DNA of 64,000 bases from Lachnospiraceae bacterium (GTDB lineage: Bacteria; Bacillota_A; Clostridia; Lachnospirales; Lachnospiraceae): contig JAFQCI010000093.1 of the NCBI GenBank assembly GCA_017416505.1, forward strand, positions 15,447 through 79,446, read 5' to 3'. Position 1 is the stretch's first letter, and each line of letters begins with the position of its first letter. Positions 55,153-63,947 of this stretch are shown here, one piece after another. Under the pieces are notes generated by a model. It searched no databases. It had not been told where the DNA came from and saw only the letters and a list, made by a program, of their open reading frames with translations. A program made the translations under genes and the position numbers.

Positions 55153-55181
55153 ACTTTAGCATCTCTTCTACAAAAAGTCAA
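55153..55181 (-). promoter_or_regulatory. Promoter of the small RNA at 55062-55146
   Basis: TTGACT (55176-55181), 17-base spacer, TAAAGT (55153-55158) on the minus strand. Confidence 0.5.
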
Positions 55182-55220
55182 TTCTTTTTACAACTTTTCT
55201 GCAATTAGATCCACCATCTC

Positions 55221-55253
55221 GTTACTGTCCACTCGTGCCTCGTAAACAGTAAC
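55221..55253. repeat. GTTACTGTTCAC-family palindrome, copy 5
   Basis: GTTACTGTCCACTCG ... CGTAAACAGTAAC; nearly identical to copy 2. It ends 22 bases beyond the stop of the leftward cupin gene. Confidence 0.65.
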
Positions 55254-55275
55254 AGTTCGCAATGCGTGTTTATCT

Positions 55276-55641
55276 TTATTTTTTATTCTTATATGCATAT
55301 CCAAAATTTATCGGTGGAGTTGTAACAGATACATAAACAAATTCTTCAATACCATCATTCAACAAGCCATGCACATCACCGTCTGCAAAGCGTACAACAT
55401 CGCCTGCCGAAAATACTTTTTCCATATCATCAGCTAAAAGCAATTTTCCGGTTCCTTTTGTTGCATACCAAATTTGTTCAGATGTTTCATGTATATGTCT
55501 TGGTTGACATGCTCCAATTTCAAGATGTACCTCTGTAATCGTTACACGTTCACTTTCTGAATTTTCCGGATTTAAAAGCTGTCGTGAAACAACACCCGGA
55601 TTTGATAATTCTTTTATTTTATTTTTCTCTATGAATTCCAT
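55276..55641 (-). CDS. Cupin-domain protein
   Basis: 121 residues from ATG 55641 (GAGGAG seven bases upstream); an upstream ATG at 55713 encodes a non-conserved stretch. A single cupin: motif 1 GACQPRHIHETSEQIWYATK with the metal His-X-His and Glu, motif 2 GDVVRFADGDVHGLLND with the third His. The small size suits an isomerase, dioxygenase-like or regulatory sugar-binding cupin. Two hairpins lie immediately upstream of the RBS. Confidence 0.82.
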   Translation of the reverse strand: MEFIEKNKIKELSNPGVVSRQLLNPENSESERVTITEVHLEIGACQPRHIHETSEQIWYATKGTGKLLLADDMEKVFSAGDVVRFADGDVHGLLNDGIEEFVYVSVTTPPINFGYAYKNKK

Positions 55642-55674
55642 AACTAATCTCCTCTCGATTTTATTATTGCTATA

Positions 55675-55711
55675 GGCGTTTGCGAAACGCCACAAGCCGC
55701 ATAAATACGGC
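55675..55711 (-). other. Double hairpin before the cupin gene
   Basis: GGCGTTT/AAACGCC (55675-55691) and GCCG/CGGC (55696-55711), just upstream of the RBS. Possible attenuator-like leader or mRNA stabiliser. Confidence 0.35.
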
Positions 55712-55769
55712 ATATTTTTATTGCTGAAAACAAAAATCTCTCTCGTTTTGTATTATAATGGAGTTGTCC

Positions 55770-55860
55770 AGAAACCATAAATCACATCCCGAAAGGCGAC
55801 ACTATTATGATACCACAAAAACATCTCACTTTGGAAGATGTTTTTGAAGATTTTTGAGTT
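55770..55860 (+). mobile_element. 5' fragment of a transposase gene / IS remnant
   Basis: ATG at 55807 encodes MIPQKHLTLEDVFEDF and then TGA. This resembles the first residues of DDE transposases of Clostridial IS elements. Nothing recognisable of the remainder is left; the following ~280 bases to the next gene show no supported feature. Confidence 0.4.
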
Positions 55861-56144
55861 TCAAAAAACAAGCTCCCAACCATAAAATTCGTATACCCAA
55901 AGATGAATGGATAAAATTGCTGCGTAATGGCCTGCCAAGGCTATGCCGAGTTTTTTACTATTTCTAAAAAAAACAGTGACAGAATTGACACAAGATAGTA
56001 TTGTTAAAGTTCGATCAATAACGAACTTCCAACACGGGCTTAGTCCCATCAACTACCTATGAAAAGAATATCATTTTTGCCTTGCATTTTTTATTTGTTT
56101 TTCATACACTTCTTGATATATAATATATTGTGGAGGTGTTTATT

Positions 56145-57386
56145 ATGTCGATATTGAATCAACCATTTCAAGGACAATTAGGCAATGTTCTTATTGATAA
56201 AATAGAAAATAGTAATTACAACCAAATAACTATTTTTTCAGCCTTTGCAAAGAACAGTGGCGTTCTTAGATTAAAATCTTCATTGAAAAAATTCAAACAG
56301 GCAAATGGAAAAATTACTGCTTTCATCGGAATCGATTTAGATGGTACATCATACGAAGCACTATTAAATCTTTATTCGCTCTGTGATTCGTTATATGTTA
56401 TACACTCTGAAAATATGTCTACAACTTATCACAGTAAAATATATCTTTTAGAAAATGCCTCTTCTGCATGGTGTGCAATTGGATCAAACAATTTTACTGG
56501 TGGAGGATTATGGACAAACTTTGAGAGCGCATCTATCCAAGAGTATTCTCTGCCTGAACAACATAATGAATTAGAAAATATATACTCAATAATCGCAAAA
56601 TATTCTGATTCAGATTATGTTTGTTCCACAAAAATCAATTCCATTGATGACATCAATACACTGTTAGATTCCAATTACATAAGCAAAGAGGTTTCTCAAA
56701 AAATAACTACTATAAAAAGAAGAACCTCTGAAAAAGCCAATCAAAAGAAGAATCATCTTTTTGGTTCTGAAAAAGTGTCCATACCAACAATAATTACAAC
56801 GCAAAAATCGAGAAAGCCACTCTCTCAGGACAAAAAAACTATTCAACCAAATGTGGATTATATTGTCAATACACCACCAACAACTCCTGCATTTACAAAT
56901 GAACAATTTTGGTTCGAAATGCGTAAATCGACTGGAGGTTCCAGAAACATTCTTGATTTATCAAAACTAGGTCAAATTGTTGAAGGCTCTGTTGCAGGCA
57001 CTCCGTATGAATATACAGACCCTAATCGTATGTATGGCGGTGTAAAATTCTTTGAAATAGATCCAGAAGATACTTCTCACGAAAAAAACATTACCATCAA
57101 CTATTTAGGAAAAGACTACTTCCCTTCTACAATTAAATTTGCTCCCGACAATGGTAGTTGGCGTATTCAATTAAAAGGCGAACCAACTGATGGAACAAAT
57201 GAATTATCTAAGTTTGGCAATCGAGGTGATTTTGTTTTTAAGATTCTTGTTTTCGAGAAAATCACACCTGATTACTATGTTCTTTCACTTCTCGATGACA
57301 GTGAATTAGACAATATAAAATCTCTTAGTCGAGTATGGGGAAGAAATGGTAGTGGTGCAACATCAAAGGCCTACGGAATGTTGTAA
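56145..57386 (+). CDS. Phospholipase D-like restriction nuclease
   Basis: 413 residues, ATG at 56145 with GGAGGTG upstream. Residues ~10-150 form a PLD-superfamily nuclease domain: TTYHSKIYLLENASSAWC then AIGSNNFTGGGLW gives HxK(x)n..GSxN, the HKD-like active site of R.NgoFVII-type enzymes (one motif, so it probably acts as a dimer). The C-terminal half (~280-413: FWFEMRKSTGGSRNILDLSK, GRNGSGATSKAYGML) resembles a DNA-recognition domain. It is convergent with two adenine methylase genes and is the likely restriction partner. Confidence 0.72.
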   Translation: MSILNQPFQGQLGNVLIDKIENSNYNQITIFSAFAKNSGVLRLKSSLKKFKQANGKITAFIGIDLDGTSYEALLNLYSLCDSLYVIHSENMSTTYHSKIYLLENASSAWCAIGSNNFTGGGLWTNFESASIQEYSLPEQHNELENIYSIIAKYSDSDYVCSTKINSIDDINTLLDSNYISKEVSQKITTIKRRTSEKANQKKNHLFGSEKVSIPTIITTQKSRKPLSQDKKTIQPNVDYIVNTPPTTPAFTNEQFWFEMRKSTGGSRNILDLSKLGQIVEGSVAGTPYEYTDPNRMYGGVKFFEIDPEDTSHEKNITINYLGKDYFPSTIKFAPDNGSWRIQLKGEPTDGTNELSKFGNRGDFVFKILVFEKITPDYYVLSLLDDSELDNIKSLSRVWGRNGSGATSKAYGML

Positions 57387-57391
57387 TCTTA

Positions 57392-57425
57392 AAGTGGAAC
57401 AGTGGCTAAAACCACTGTTCCACTT
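57392..57425. terminator. Bidirectional terminator between nuclease and methylase genes
   Basis: Perfect 14-pair stem AAGTGGAACAGTGG / CCACTGTTCCACTT with six-base loop, covering the last codons of the methylase. Confidence 0.85.
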
Positions 57426-59634
57426 CTTCTTTTGTATAATATTTATTAAAAGTTTCAGCAATTCTTCTAATTTCATCTTTAGATAGTCCATATAAGTACC
57501 CAACCAAACTATCTAACTCTGCAATCACTTGTTTTCTTGGTCTATCTGTAATTTCATAGCTATGGCATTTTTCAAACAAACCATTTACCCTTATGTCATC
57601 TGCGTATAAAAACTTTAATCTAGAAGCAATATGATTCTTCAATTTATCTTCTTTTTCTTGAAAAATAATTATCTTTTCATAGTTCGCATCAGAAGGAACA
57701 GGTATCTGCTTAACTATAGTTTGTGTCAAATCCAATCCAGCCATTTTCAATCTAACTATATAATCAAATACTATAGAATTAAACAATGCCAATATCTGAA
57801 TCATATCCTCATTTTCATTCATTTGAAGTAATTGAATTGACTGACATGTAGGAACCAAAGGCAACACTGTCGCAAGCATTGTTCTTCGATTTGTTGCAGA
57901 AGTCAAACTTCTCCAAGCTATTACAAATCCATCATTAAAATTTTTTGAAAGTTTCTTCCACACTTCACTATCAATATAGTATCTTGATTCCGGGTATTCT
58001 TCTCCCGTGACATCCACTATAGGTCTCGCTGTAGCTTTACTCTTATATTTGTCATGCATGCACATATCCTTAAAAGTAGCATACTTCCCAGTATATAATT
58101 CAATAAACTTACCTTCATATATTGGTAAATACCCCTCCTGGCATTGACGCAAAATATGTTGAGAATGACTCGTTAAATGGACTAATCTACCAAAGCGGCA
58201 GTCTTTATACTTTTCTCCAAAAACGGGATTATGTGCATATATATTACACAAAAAATCCAATTCTTCATAATTAGATATATTAGGAAGCATGCTTGTTTCC
58301 GGATTCAATAAATTAAGCATTTCACATGATATCCCGATTTTTTTTCTATCGTAAAAACCTTTGTATTCCTCTATATCTACTGCAATTTGCAAATCAGCCT
58401 TATTCTGTTTTTTGTAATAAACTACAGAAAATTCTTCACGAGAATCTATATTAAATATTTTCTTTCTGTTTACAAACATATATATCTCAAATAAACTTTT
58501 CGAGGACATATTACGTTTCATAAATTCACTATATACCGGCATTTTTAACAATGAACTTTTAACAATCAATCCTGCTATCCCTTTATTCGAGATATGATTA
58601 AGTGCATATTCCGTAAATAATGCATATGTATTGAGTTCTCCGGCTCTTGTATCTTTCAACTCACCATTCTTTTTTATTTCTGTTTTTGCATTTTCATAAT
58701 CTATTACCATTGCAGAATAAAATTTTCTATTATCTTCTGATGTACAGGCAACGCAATTCTCTCTATTCTTTTTAGTATCAATCAGATTACTCTGTACATA
58801 ATGAGACAAAAATTTCTTTTCTTCAAAACGTATTTTTTCCCAAGGGGGATTGCCAATTACAATATCGTAATTATCATCAACATCTATACCCAAGCTTGAA
58901 TTATAATATCTTCCCTTTATTGCCATTATAAAAGAATCTCTGGTTCTGTTCTGACCATCGCTCTTTAATAAAGGATTACCTAAATAGATATGCATATTCG
59001 AAACGTCAGCATGCTCTTTAATCAATCTAGCCTTTGTTATCATTATTGCAATTGGATCAACATCTACACCAAGTAAATCCACTTCCCTTTTTTTTTCGTC
59101 ACATATTTTTTTTGCAGCAAGAAGAAAAGCACCTCCACCGCACGAAAAATCTACAACTTTAATTTTTTCTTGCTCTTTGGAACAATTTACGATGTACTCC
59201 TCTATTGCTTTTTTTGATATTTCGTATGCAAAATCTTCTTGTGTATAATAAGATCCTAAAGTGTCTCTGCTATTTTTTCCTCCCGAGAAGCTAACTTGAT
59301 TATTATAAACAACAAAGTCAACTGATAAAAAATCTTGATATAGACCATTAATGTCTGTAATTTCTTCATCTTTAACCAATCTAACTACTTCTTCAGTTAA
59401 TTTTTCACCGCCAGGCTGACTAAAAATCCATTCAATATTTTCTTCATTTTCTATTCTCAAGTCAAGCACTCTATCTTTTATATCAGTAACTTTTCCATCT
59501 ACACATTTTAATGCTATTACAAGAAATGACACATATGTATATATAGAATATAAACTTCTTGTTTCTTCCCAAGAATCTATGTTACCATTTTTCATAATAA
59601 ATTTAGCTATCAGTTCTCTTAATTTATTTACCAT
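57406..59634 (-). CDS. Adenine-specific DNA methyltransferase (Eco57I-like)
   Basis: 742 residues. N-terminal helical region, then an N6-adenine methylase: VVDFSCGGGAFLLAAKKICD (SAM motif I), LLGVDVDPIAIMITKARL (motif II) and DIVIGNPPWEKI (catalytic NPPW). Later parts contain helical and target-recognition regions (YYIDSEVWKKLSKNFNDGFV). It overlaps the upstream methylase by 11 bases. It is convergent with the PLD nuclease across a bidirectional hairpin. AT-rich and of foreign-looking composition compared with the recombinase next door. Confidence 0.85.
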   Translation of the reverse strand: MVNKLRELIAKFIMKNGNIDSWEETRSLYSIYTYVSFLVIALKCVDGKVTDIKDRVLDLRIENEENIEWIFSQPGGEKLTEEVVRLVKDEEITDINGLYQDFLSVDFVVYNNQVSFSGGKNSRDTLGSYYTQEDFAYEISKKAIEEYIVNCSKEQEKIKVVDFSCGGGAFLLAAKKICDEKKREVDLLGVDVDPIAIMITKARLIKEHADVSNMHIYLGNPLLKSDGQNRTRDSFIMAIKGRYYNSSLGIDVDDNYDIVIGNPPWEKIRFEEKKFLSHYVQSNLIDTKKNRENCVACTSEDNRKFYSAMVIDYENAKTEIKKNGELKDTRAGELNTYALFTEYALNHISNKGIAGLIVKSSLLKMPVYSEFMKRNMSSKSLFEIYMFVNRKKIFNIDSREEFSVVYYKKQNKADLQIAVDIEEYKGFYDRKKIGISCEMLNLLNPETSMLPNISNYEELDFLCNIYAHNPVFGEKYKDCRFGRLVHLTSHSQHILRQCQEGYLPIYEGKFIELYTGKYATFKDMCMHDKYKSKATARPIVDVTGEEYPESRYYIDSEVWKKLSKNFNDGFVIAWRSLTSATNRRTMLATVLPLVPTCQSIQLLQMNENEDMIQILALFNSIVFDYIVRLKMAGLDLTQTIVKQIPVPSDANYEKIIIFQEKEDKLKNHIASRLKFLYADDIRVNGLFEKCHSYEITDRPRKQVIAELDSLVGYLYGLSKDEIRRIAETFNKYYTKEEVEQWF

Positions 59635-62311
59635 TATACCTTATTTCACCATCCACATAATATATAAAAGGCTTACCCTTAAATATCCCAGAGTGTACAG
59701 AATTGAACTTTTTTTCCATCCACTTCAAGACATCCAACTGTTTTCCATACAAAGTATTTAATTCTTCAATAACACTCGAAACTGTTAAAATTTCCTTATT
59801 TACTCCTGTTGAAACTGAATATTCTAAAATATTTAGAACATAATTATGCAGAATTAAATCCTTATATTTAGCCAGTGTGGCAGTCATTAGTTCAGGTGTT
59901 TGGCATATCTGTTCTACTAAACTAGACGGATTAATATACAAATCTTTTGCCGCAAATTCTAGTACACCATCACATCCCAATGACGATTTCGAAGTTCTTG
60001 ATCGTTTCAGCAAACACGCATCATCCAATATTTTTGCAAAATACTTATCAAGCTTAGAAACATCAACATCGTGAATAGCTTTTATATCAAAGGCACATTC
60101 ACCAACAACTTCTGTTAATGCCATCTTTTCATTTTCATTTAAGCCATATTCTGTTAATATCAATTCATCACATTGACTTTCAAGTTCCAATTTTAGAAGT
60201 TCATTTAATAAATCACTCCTAAATAATTCCCATGCCTGTTGATTAATATCAAACTCCGTTCCAATCTGTGCCGCACTGATATATTCTAAATTATTAGGTC
60301 GTGTTTTTAGTTGCTTGCATTTCAATTCTACACACAATCGTGCTTTTCTCTCCAAAAATGTAGAAGTGAAAATAGAATCTTTAATCGGAATTCGTCCAAT
60401 GTACCCTGCTGCAATTGTCAATTTGGGCGAAATTGTCCTAACAAAATTAACAGCCAATCTTGAATTCAAAAAAGCCATATGTGCGTATTCATTTCCACTT
60501 AATAATCTAATTCCCGGACCAGATGCAATAAAAATCTGATTATTTAATAATAGTCGTACATTCAATCCGGACGTACCTGTATCACTAAAAACAAGTTGTG
60601 TCTCATTAAAATATTTAACATTTCTTAATGCTGACCCTTTTTGTTCTTTAATATACTCTCCATCATTTCCCCATTTAACTACACTATTATTCAAACCTTC
60701 CCATCTGCAATATCCTCCTCCATTACTGACAGGAATCCATTCTTCATCTCCAAAATGCTCCCAAAAATAACCAACTAATTCTTTGGCATTTCCCGTAGAC
60801 GTTCCTTGCATTGGTACAGCAACTGAATTGTATTGTTTTTTATTTACTTCATTCAAATCTACAATGTTGTGTTCAGAAAGAACGAACCCATTTACCCCAT
60901 TAATATTCTCTTGTGATATTTCAAATACATCTTGTTCCTTTTCAAGCTTTTCTATCTTATCCGTAAGTAAATCCATTGCATAGTTTTGAATTTTAATAGA
61001 AGATGTACTCATTTCATTCTTATTTTCAAAAATAATTAATGATACATTAGATTTTTCACCGCTAAGATCCACAAATGCTCCTGAACCAAGATTTGCAATA
61101 TTTCTGAATTTATATTTTTTCACAAATAAATCTCTTGCATCCCTAAACGACTTCAAATACATCCATGCATTTTGTGATACAATTCCACAAACTCCATCCA
61201 AACTCAAAAGTTCCCCTATCGCTTCCATAAATGCAACACATGTATCACAATTAGATAATGGATAATTACTTTTTAAGAATTCTTTTTGTTCAGATGCCAT
61301 TCCTTTAACAGATGCAAATGGTGGATTTGTAACTAATACGTTTGCATTTCCCAATGCCTTATTATGTTCTATCAGATCTCCTGTTAGTACATTTTGAATC
61401 AACCTATTATCCTTTGCTAATGAGCCAACTACCATATCTCTTTCCACTGCACAGAAAATATTTGGAATAATTGTGTTCCATATTTCGAATGACACGCTCA
61501 CTCCATTTTTTTTCATAATAGAGATTGCTTTTATTCTAATGTTTACAACCGCAATTCTAGCTATTACATTATCAATATCATATCCATAAAGTTTTTTTGT
61601 CTGGTCAATAACGTATTTTTGAACATCGCCTTCACTACAATATTCACAAAGTAACTCCAAGCATTCAACTAAAAAGTTTCCTCCTCCTGAACAAGGATCT
61701 AACACTTTATCGGCATTAAGAAGTTCCCTTATATTTCTTACCAGATAGTTAATCATATATTTTTCGGTAAAAAATTGCGTTTGACTATAATCGCTGGAAA
61801 CAGCCATTTTATTCGAATATTGATATGCCCAGGAAACAATACTGTCTATTTCATCATCACTTCCATGTTCTGATATGAAATCTGAAGCCATTTCAACCAT
61901 CTCTTCATCTATTTCATAGTTCATACTTTTTTCTGATATATCACCATAAATCTGCTTATATATTCTAGAGGCATCATTAGGATTTTCGATGTATGTTAAA
62001 CATAACGTACTAGCGAGTATAGATAATACATAAGCTTTTCTATCTTTAACAAGAATTCCTATACACTCACTTCGCTTATACATATTTTTTAATAATTTTT
62101 TCAAATCAGAACGTACTACAGTATATCTCTTATTTTCTATGAGAGGATTTTTTGTTCGTGCATCGGTTGGTCTTTCAGCATCTTTTGGAACCACCCACAT
62201 ATTCCCAATCATTTTTGCACCCTTAATTCTTCCTTCACGGCACAATACCTGTATTCTTCTCTTGCTTATATTCCATTTATATGATACATCTTGAATAGAT
62301 AAATAATCCAT
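59624..62311 (-). CDS. N6-adenine DNA methylase with MerR/excisionase-like N-terminus
   Basis: 895 residues from ATG 62311 (MDYLSIQDVSYKWNISKRRI; GAGAGG upstream). Residues ~1-50 are a helix-turn-helix of the excisionase/MerR kind (QVLCREGRIKGAKMIGNMWV). The methylase core has VLDPCSGGGNFLVECLELL (motif I) and NVLVTNPPFASVKG (catalytic NPPF). The C-terminal ~400 residues resemble type I/IIG target-recognition and helical domains. Two adenine methylases plus a nuclease imply an asymmetric or dual-strand recognition R-M system. Confidence 0.8.
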   Translation of the reverse strand: MDYLSIQDVSYKWNISKRRIQVLCREGRIKGAKMIGNMWVVPKDAERPTDARTKNPLIENKRYTVVRSDLKKLLKNMYKRSECIGILVKDRKAYVLSILASTLCLTYIENPNDASRIYKQIYGDISEKSMNYEIDEEMVEMASDFISEHGSDDEIDSIVSWAYQYSNKMAVSSDYSQTQFFTEKYMINYLVRNIRELLNADKVLDPCSGGGNFLVECLELLCEYCSEGDVQKYVIDQTKKLYGYDIDNVIARIAVVNIRIKAISIMKKNGVSVSFEIWNTIIPNIFCAVERDMVVGSLAKDNRLIQNVLTGDLIEHNKALGNANVLVTNPPFASVKGMASEQKEFLKSNYPLSNCDTCVAFMEAIGELLSLDGVCGIVSQNAWMYLKSFRDARDLFVKKYKFRNIANLGSGAFVDLSGEKSNVSLIIFENKNEMSTSSIKIQNYAMDLLTDKIEKLEKEQDVFEISQENINGVNGFVLSEHNIVDLNEVNKKQYNSVAVPMQGTSTGNAKELVGYFWEHFGDEEWIPVSNGGGYCRWEGLNNSVVKWGNDGEYIKEQKGSALRNVKYFNETQLVFSDTGTSGLNVRLLLNNQIFIASGPGIRLLSGNEYAHMAFLNSRLAVNFVRTISPKLTIAAGYIGRIPIKDSIFTSTFLERKARLCVELKCKQLKTRPNNLEYISAAQIGTEFDINQQAWELFRSDLLNELLKLELESQCDELILTEYGLNENEKMALTEVVGECAFDIKAIHDVDVSKLDKYFAKILDDACLLKRSRTSKSSLGCDGVLEFAAKDLYINPSSLVEQICQTPELMTATLAKYKDLILHNYVLNILEYSVSTGVNKEILTVSSVIEELNTLYGKQLDVLKWMEKKFNSVHSGIFKGKPFIYYVDGEIRYNGK

Positions 62312-62558
62312 ACTATCCTCTCCCATGTATAAATTCACTTTTTTAGTATAGTCTCATTCGCGAACATTATCAAGTATTTTCTCATCATATTTTTATTTTT
62401 TTCTGCTATTATATTTACCACAATTAATTTAAGCAACACAAATTAGCCATTTATCCATACTATAGCTACAACCTTCCAATTTATCAATAGTTGTTCTTCA
62501 ACACAACTCCTCAACAGGAACATCTTCGAACAGACACATTTCTATCAAGGGAAAACAA
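62312..62558. other. Gap between methylase and recombinase genes
   Basis: AT-rich. It probably contains the methylase promoter and the border of the recombinase-bearing element (inference from the sharp change in base composition near 62,580). No att core could be identified without the intact empty site. Confidence 0.35.
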
Positions 62559-62598
62559 AAGACCAACAGTAGCATCTCAAAATGCCACCATCGGTCTT
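62559..62598. terminator. Terminator of the recombinase gene
   Basis: AAGACC ... GT.GCAT / ATGC.AC ... GGTCTT stem-loop, 34 bases beyond the recombinase stop. Confidence 0.55.
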
Positions 62599-62631
62599 AA
62601 CCCCTTATTTTAAGCCATTCTTCCATGGTTC

Positions 62632-63900
62632 TTATTTCATTTTTGACATCAATACTACCGTCTCGACTTGTGTATCGTTGTCCAAACTAATTTCCATATC
62701 TTCCTCTATGATCGGCAGCTTGAATTTGATGGATTTCAGCCATTGTCCGTTCGGCTTGCGTTCTTCAAAGATATGGATTTCGGAGATTAGCGACTCCATA
62801 AGCTGTCGGCGTTCCTGTTCATCCATCACGGCGTACAGCTTATCAAAGTAAATCAATACTTTGTAGATATTATCGGCAGTCAGCTTTTCAGCTTCGATTG
62901 CCGTTTTCTTCGCTCTGGCTTCGATCAGCAGAGATTCCGTGTCCTCGATCTTATCATACATCTTGTAAAGGCGATCATCAAGGTCTGCCTTGCGTTTGAT
63001 GTAGTGCTTATCATCGGGATCAAGGGTGTCAATTTCCTCTATCAATCGTGACTTGATTGAATAGCTCTGACGAAGCTGCTTTTCATAATTGGCAATCTCC
63101 TGTTCGATAGCGGAGGTATCCACCTTCATGCTGATTTTCTGCTGCATCAAGGCGGCAAACTTCGGATTGCTCACCAGCTTGGTGATAACCTCCGCAACGG
63201 CAGTTTCCAGTAGTTCCTCGTGGATTTGCTTCTTATAATCGCATTTATGCCCACGGGTCATAGTGCGGTGCTTGCAGCCGTAATAGTAGAAATCTTTGTA
63301 TTTCGTACCGTCTGCTTTGTGCTTGACACTCTTGTTGCCGTACATACCGGCTCCGCAGATCGGACATTTGAGCAAGCCTGTCAGCAGATGCACCTTGTTA
63401 TCCTTGCCGTGGTTGACCTTTTCATACTTCTTTGCCTGGGCAACCAATTTCACCTGTGCATCATGCCAGAGTTCTTCGGAAACGAGAGCTTCATGCAGAC
63501 CATCGACCAACAGATAATTGTCCTGCTCTACCAAGCGATAGTCATTTCTTGTGCCATGCACTTTTTCCGTCCTGCGTCTGCCATAGGCGATCTTGCCGCA
63601 GTAAACAGGATTTTTCAGTATCCTGCGAATAAGAGCCGCATCAAACAGGGGATTCTTGCCGTTCTGCCGTTGGATTTTTCCGATACCGTGATTGGCGAGG
63701 TATCGTGCAAGCCCGTTTGCGCCCATGTCGGTATGCACATACTTATCAAAGATGATACGGATTGCTTCGGCTTCTTCCTCATTCACATACAGCTTGCCTT
63801 TTTCAAGCGTGTATCCGTAGGGAGCAAAACCGCCGTTCCATTTGCCCTCACGAGCTTTCTTGGTGGTAGAATATAAATAGTACAAGTTAGACGTGAACAA
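62632..63900 (-). CDS. Large serine recombinase, N-terminal catalytic domain missing
   Basis: 422 residues remaining of a ~530-residue large serine recombinase. It has the Recombinase domain (about 15-125: GGFAPYGYTLEKGKLYVNEE, GANGLARYLANHGIGK), a zinc ribbon (GLLKCPICGAGMYGN ... GCKHRTMTRGHKCDY), and a coiled-coil with tail (IEQEIANYEKQLRQSYSIKS). The resolvase catalytic domain with the nucleophile Ser is absent; residues 1-12 come from sequence unlike any recombinase and belong to an IS end at about 63,860-63,900. Higher GC than its neighbours marks it as part of a recently transferred element. Not able to recombine DNA as it stands. Confidence 0.85.
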   Translation of the reverse strand: MFTSNLYYLYSTTKKAREGKWNGGFAPYGYTLEKGKLYVNEEEAEAIRIIFDKYVHTDMGANGLARYLANHGIGKIQRQNGKNPLFDAALIRRILKNPVYCGKIAYGRRRTEKVHGTRNDYRLVEQDNYLLVDGLHEALVSEELWHDAQVKLVAQAKKYEKVNHGKDNKVHLLTGLLKCPICGAGMYGNKSVKHKADGTKYKDFYYYGCKHRTMTRGHKCDYKKQIHEELLETAVAEVITKLVSNPKFAALMQQKISMKVDTSAIEQEIANYEKQLRQSYSIKSRLIEEIDTLDPDDKHYIKRKADLDDRLYKMYDKIEDTESLLIEARAKKTAIEAEKLTADNIYKVLIYFDKLYAVMDEQERRQLMESLISEIHIFEERKPNGQWLKSIKFKLPIIEEDMEISLDNDTQVETVVLMSKMK

Positions 63901-63947
63901 TTCATTACATAGTTGTATAATAGAACAAGAGCATGGAGGGATTGATT

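Noticed and set aside
55861..56052. Open frame on the minus strand after the transposase fragment.
   Set aside because: No RBS, no recognisable motif, and it lies in probable IS debris.
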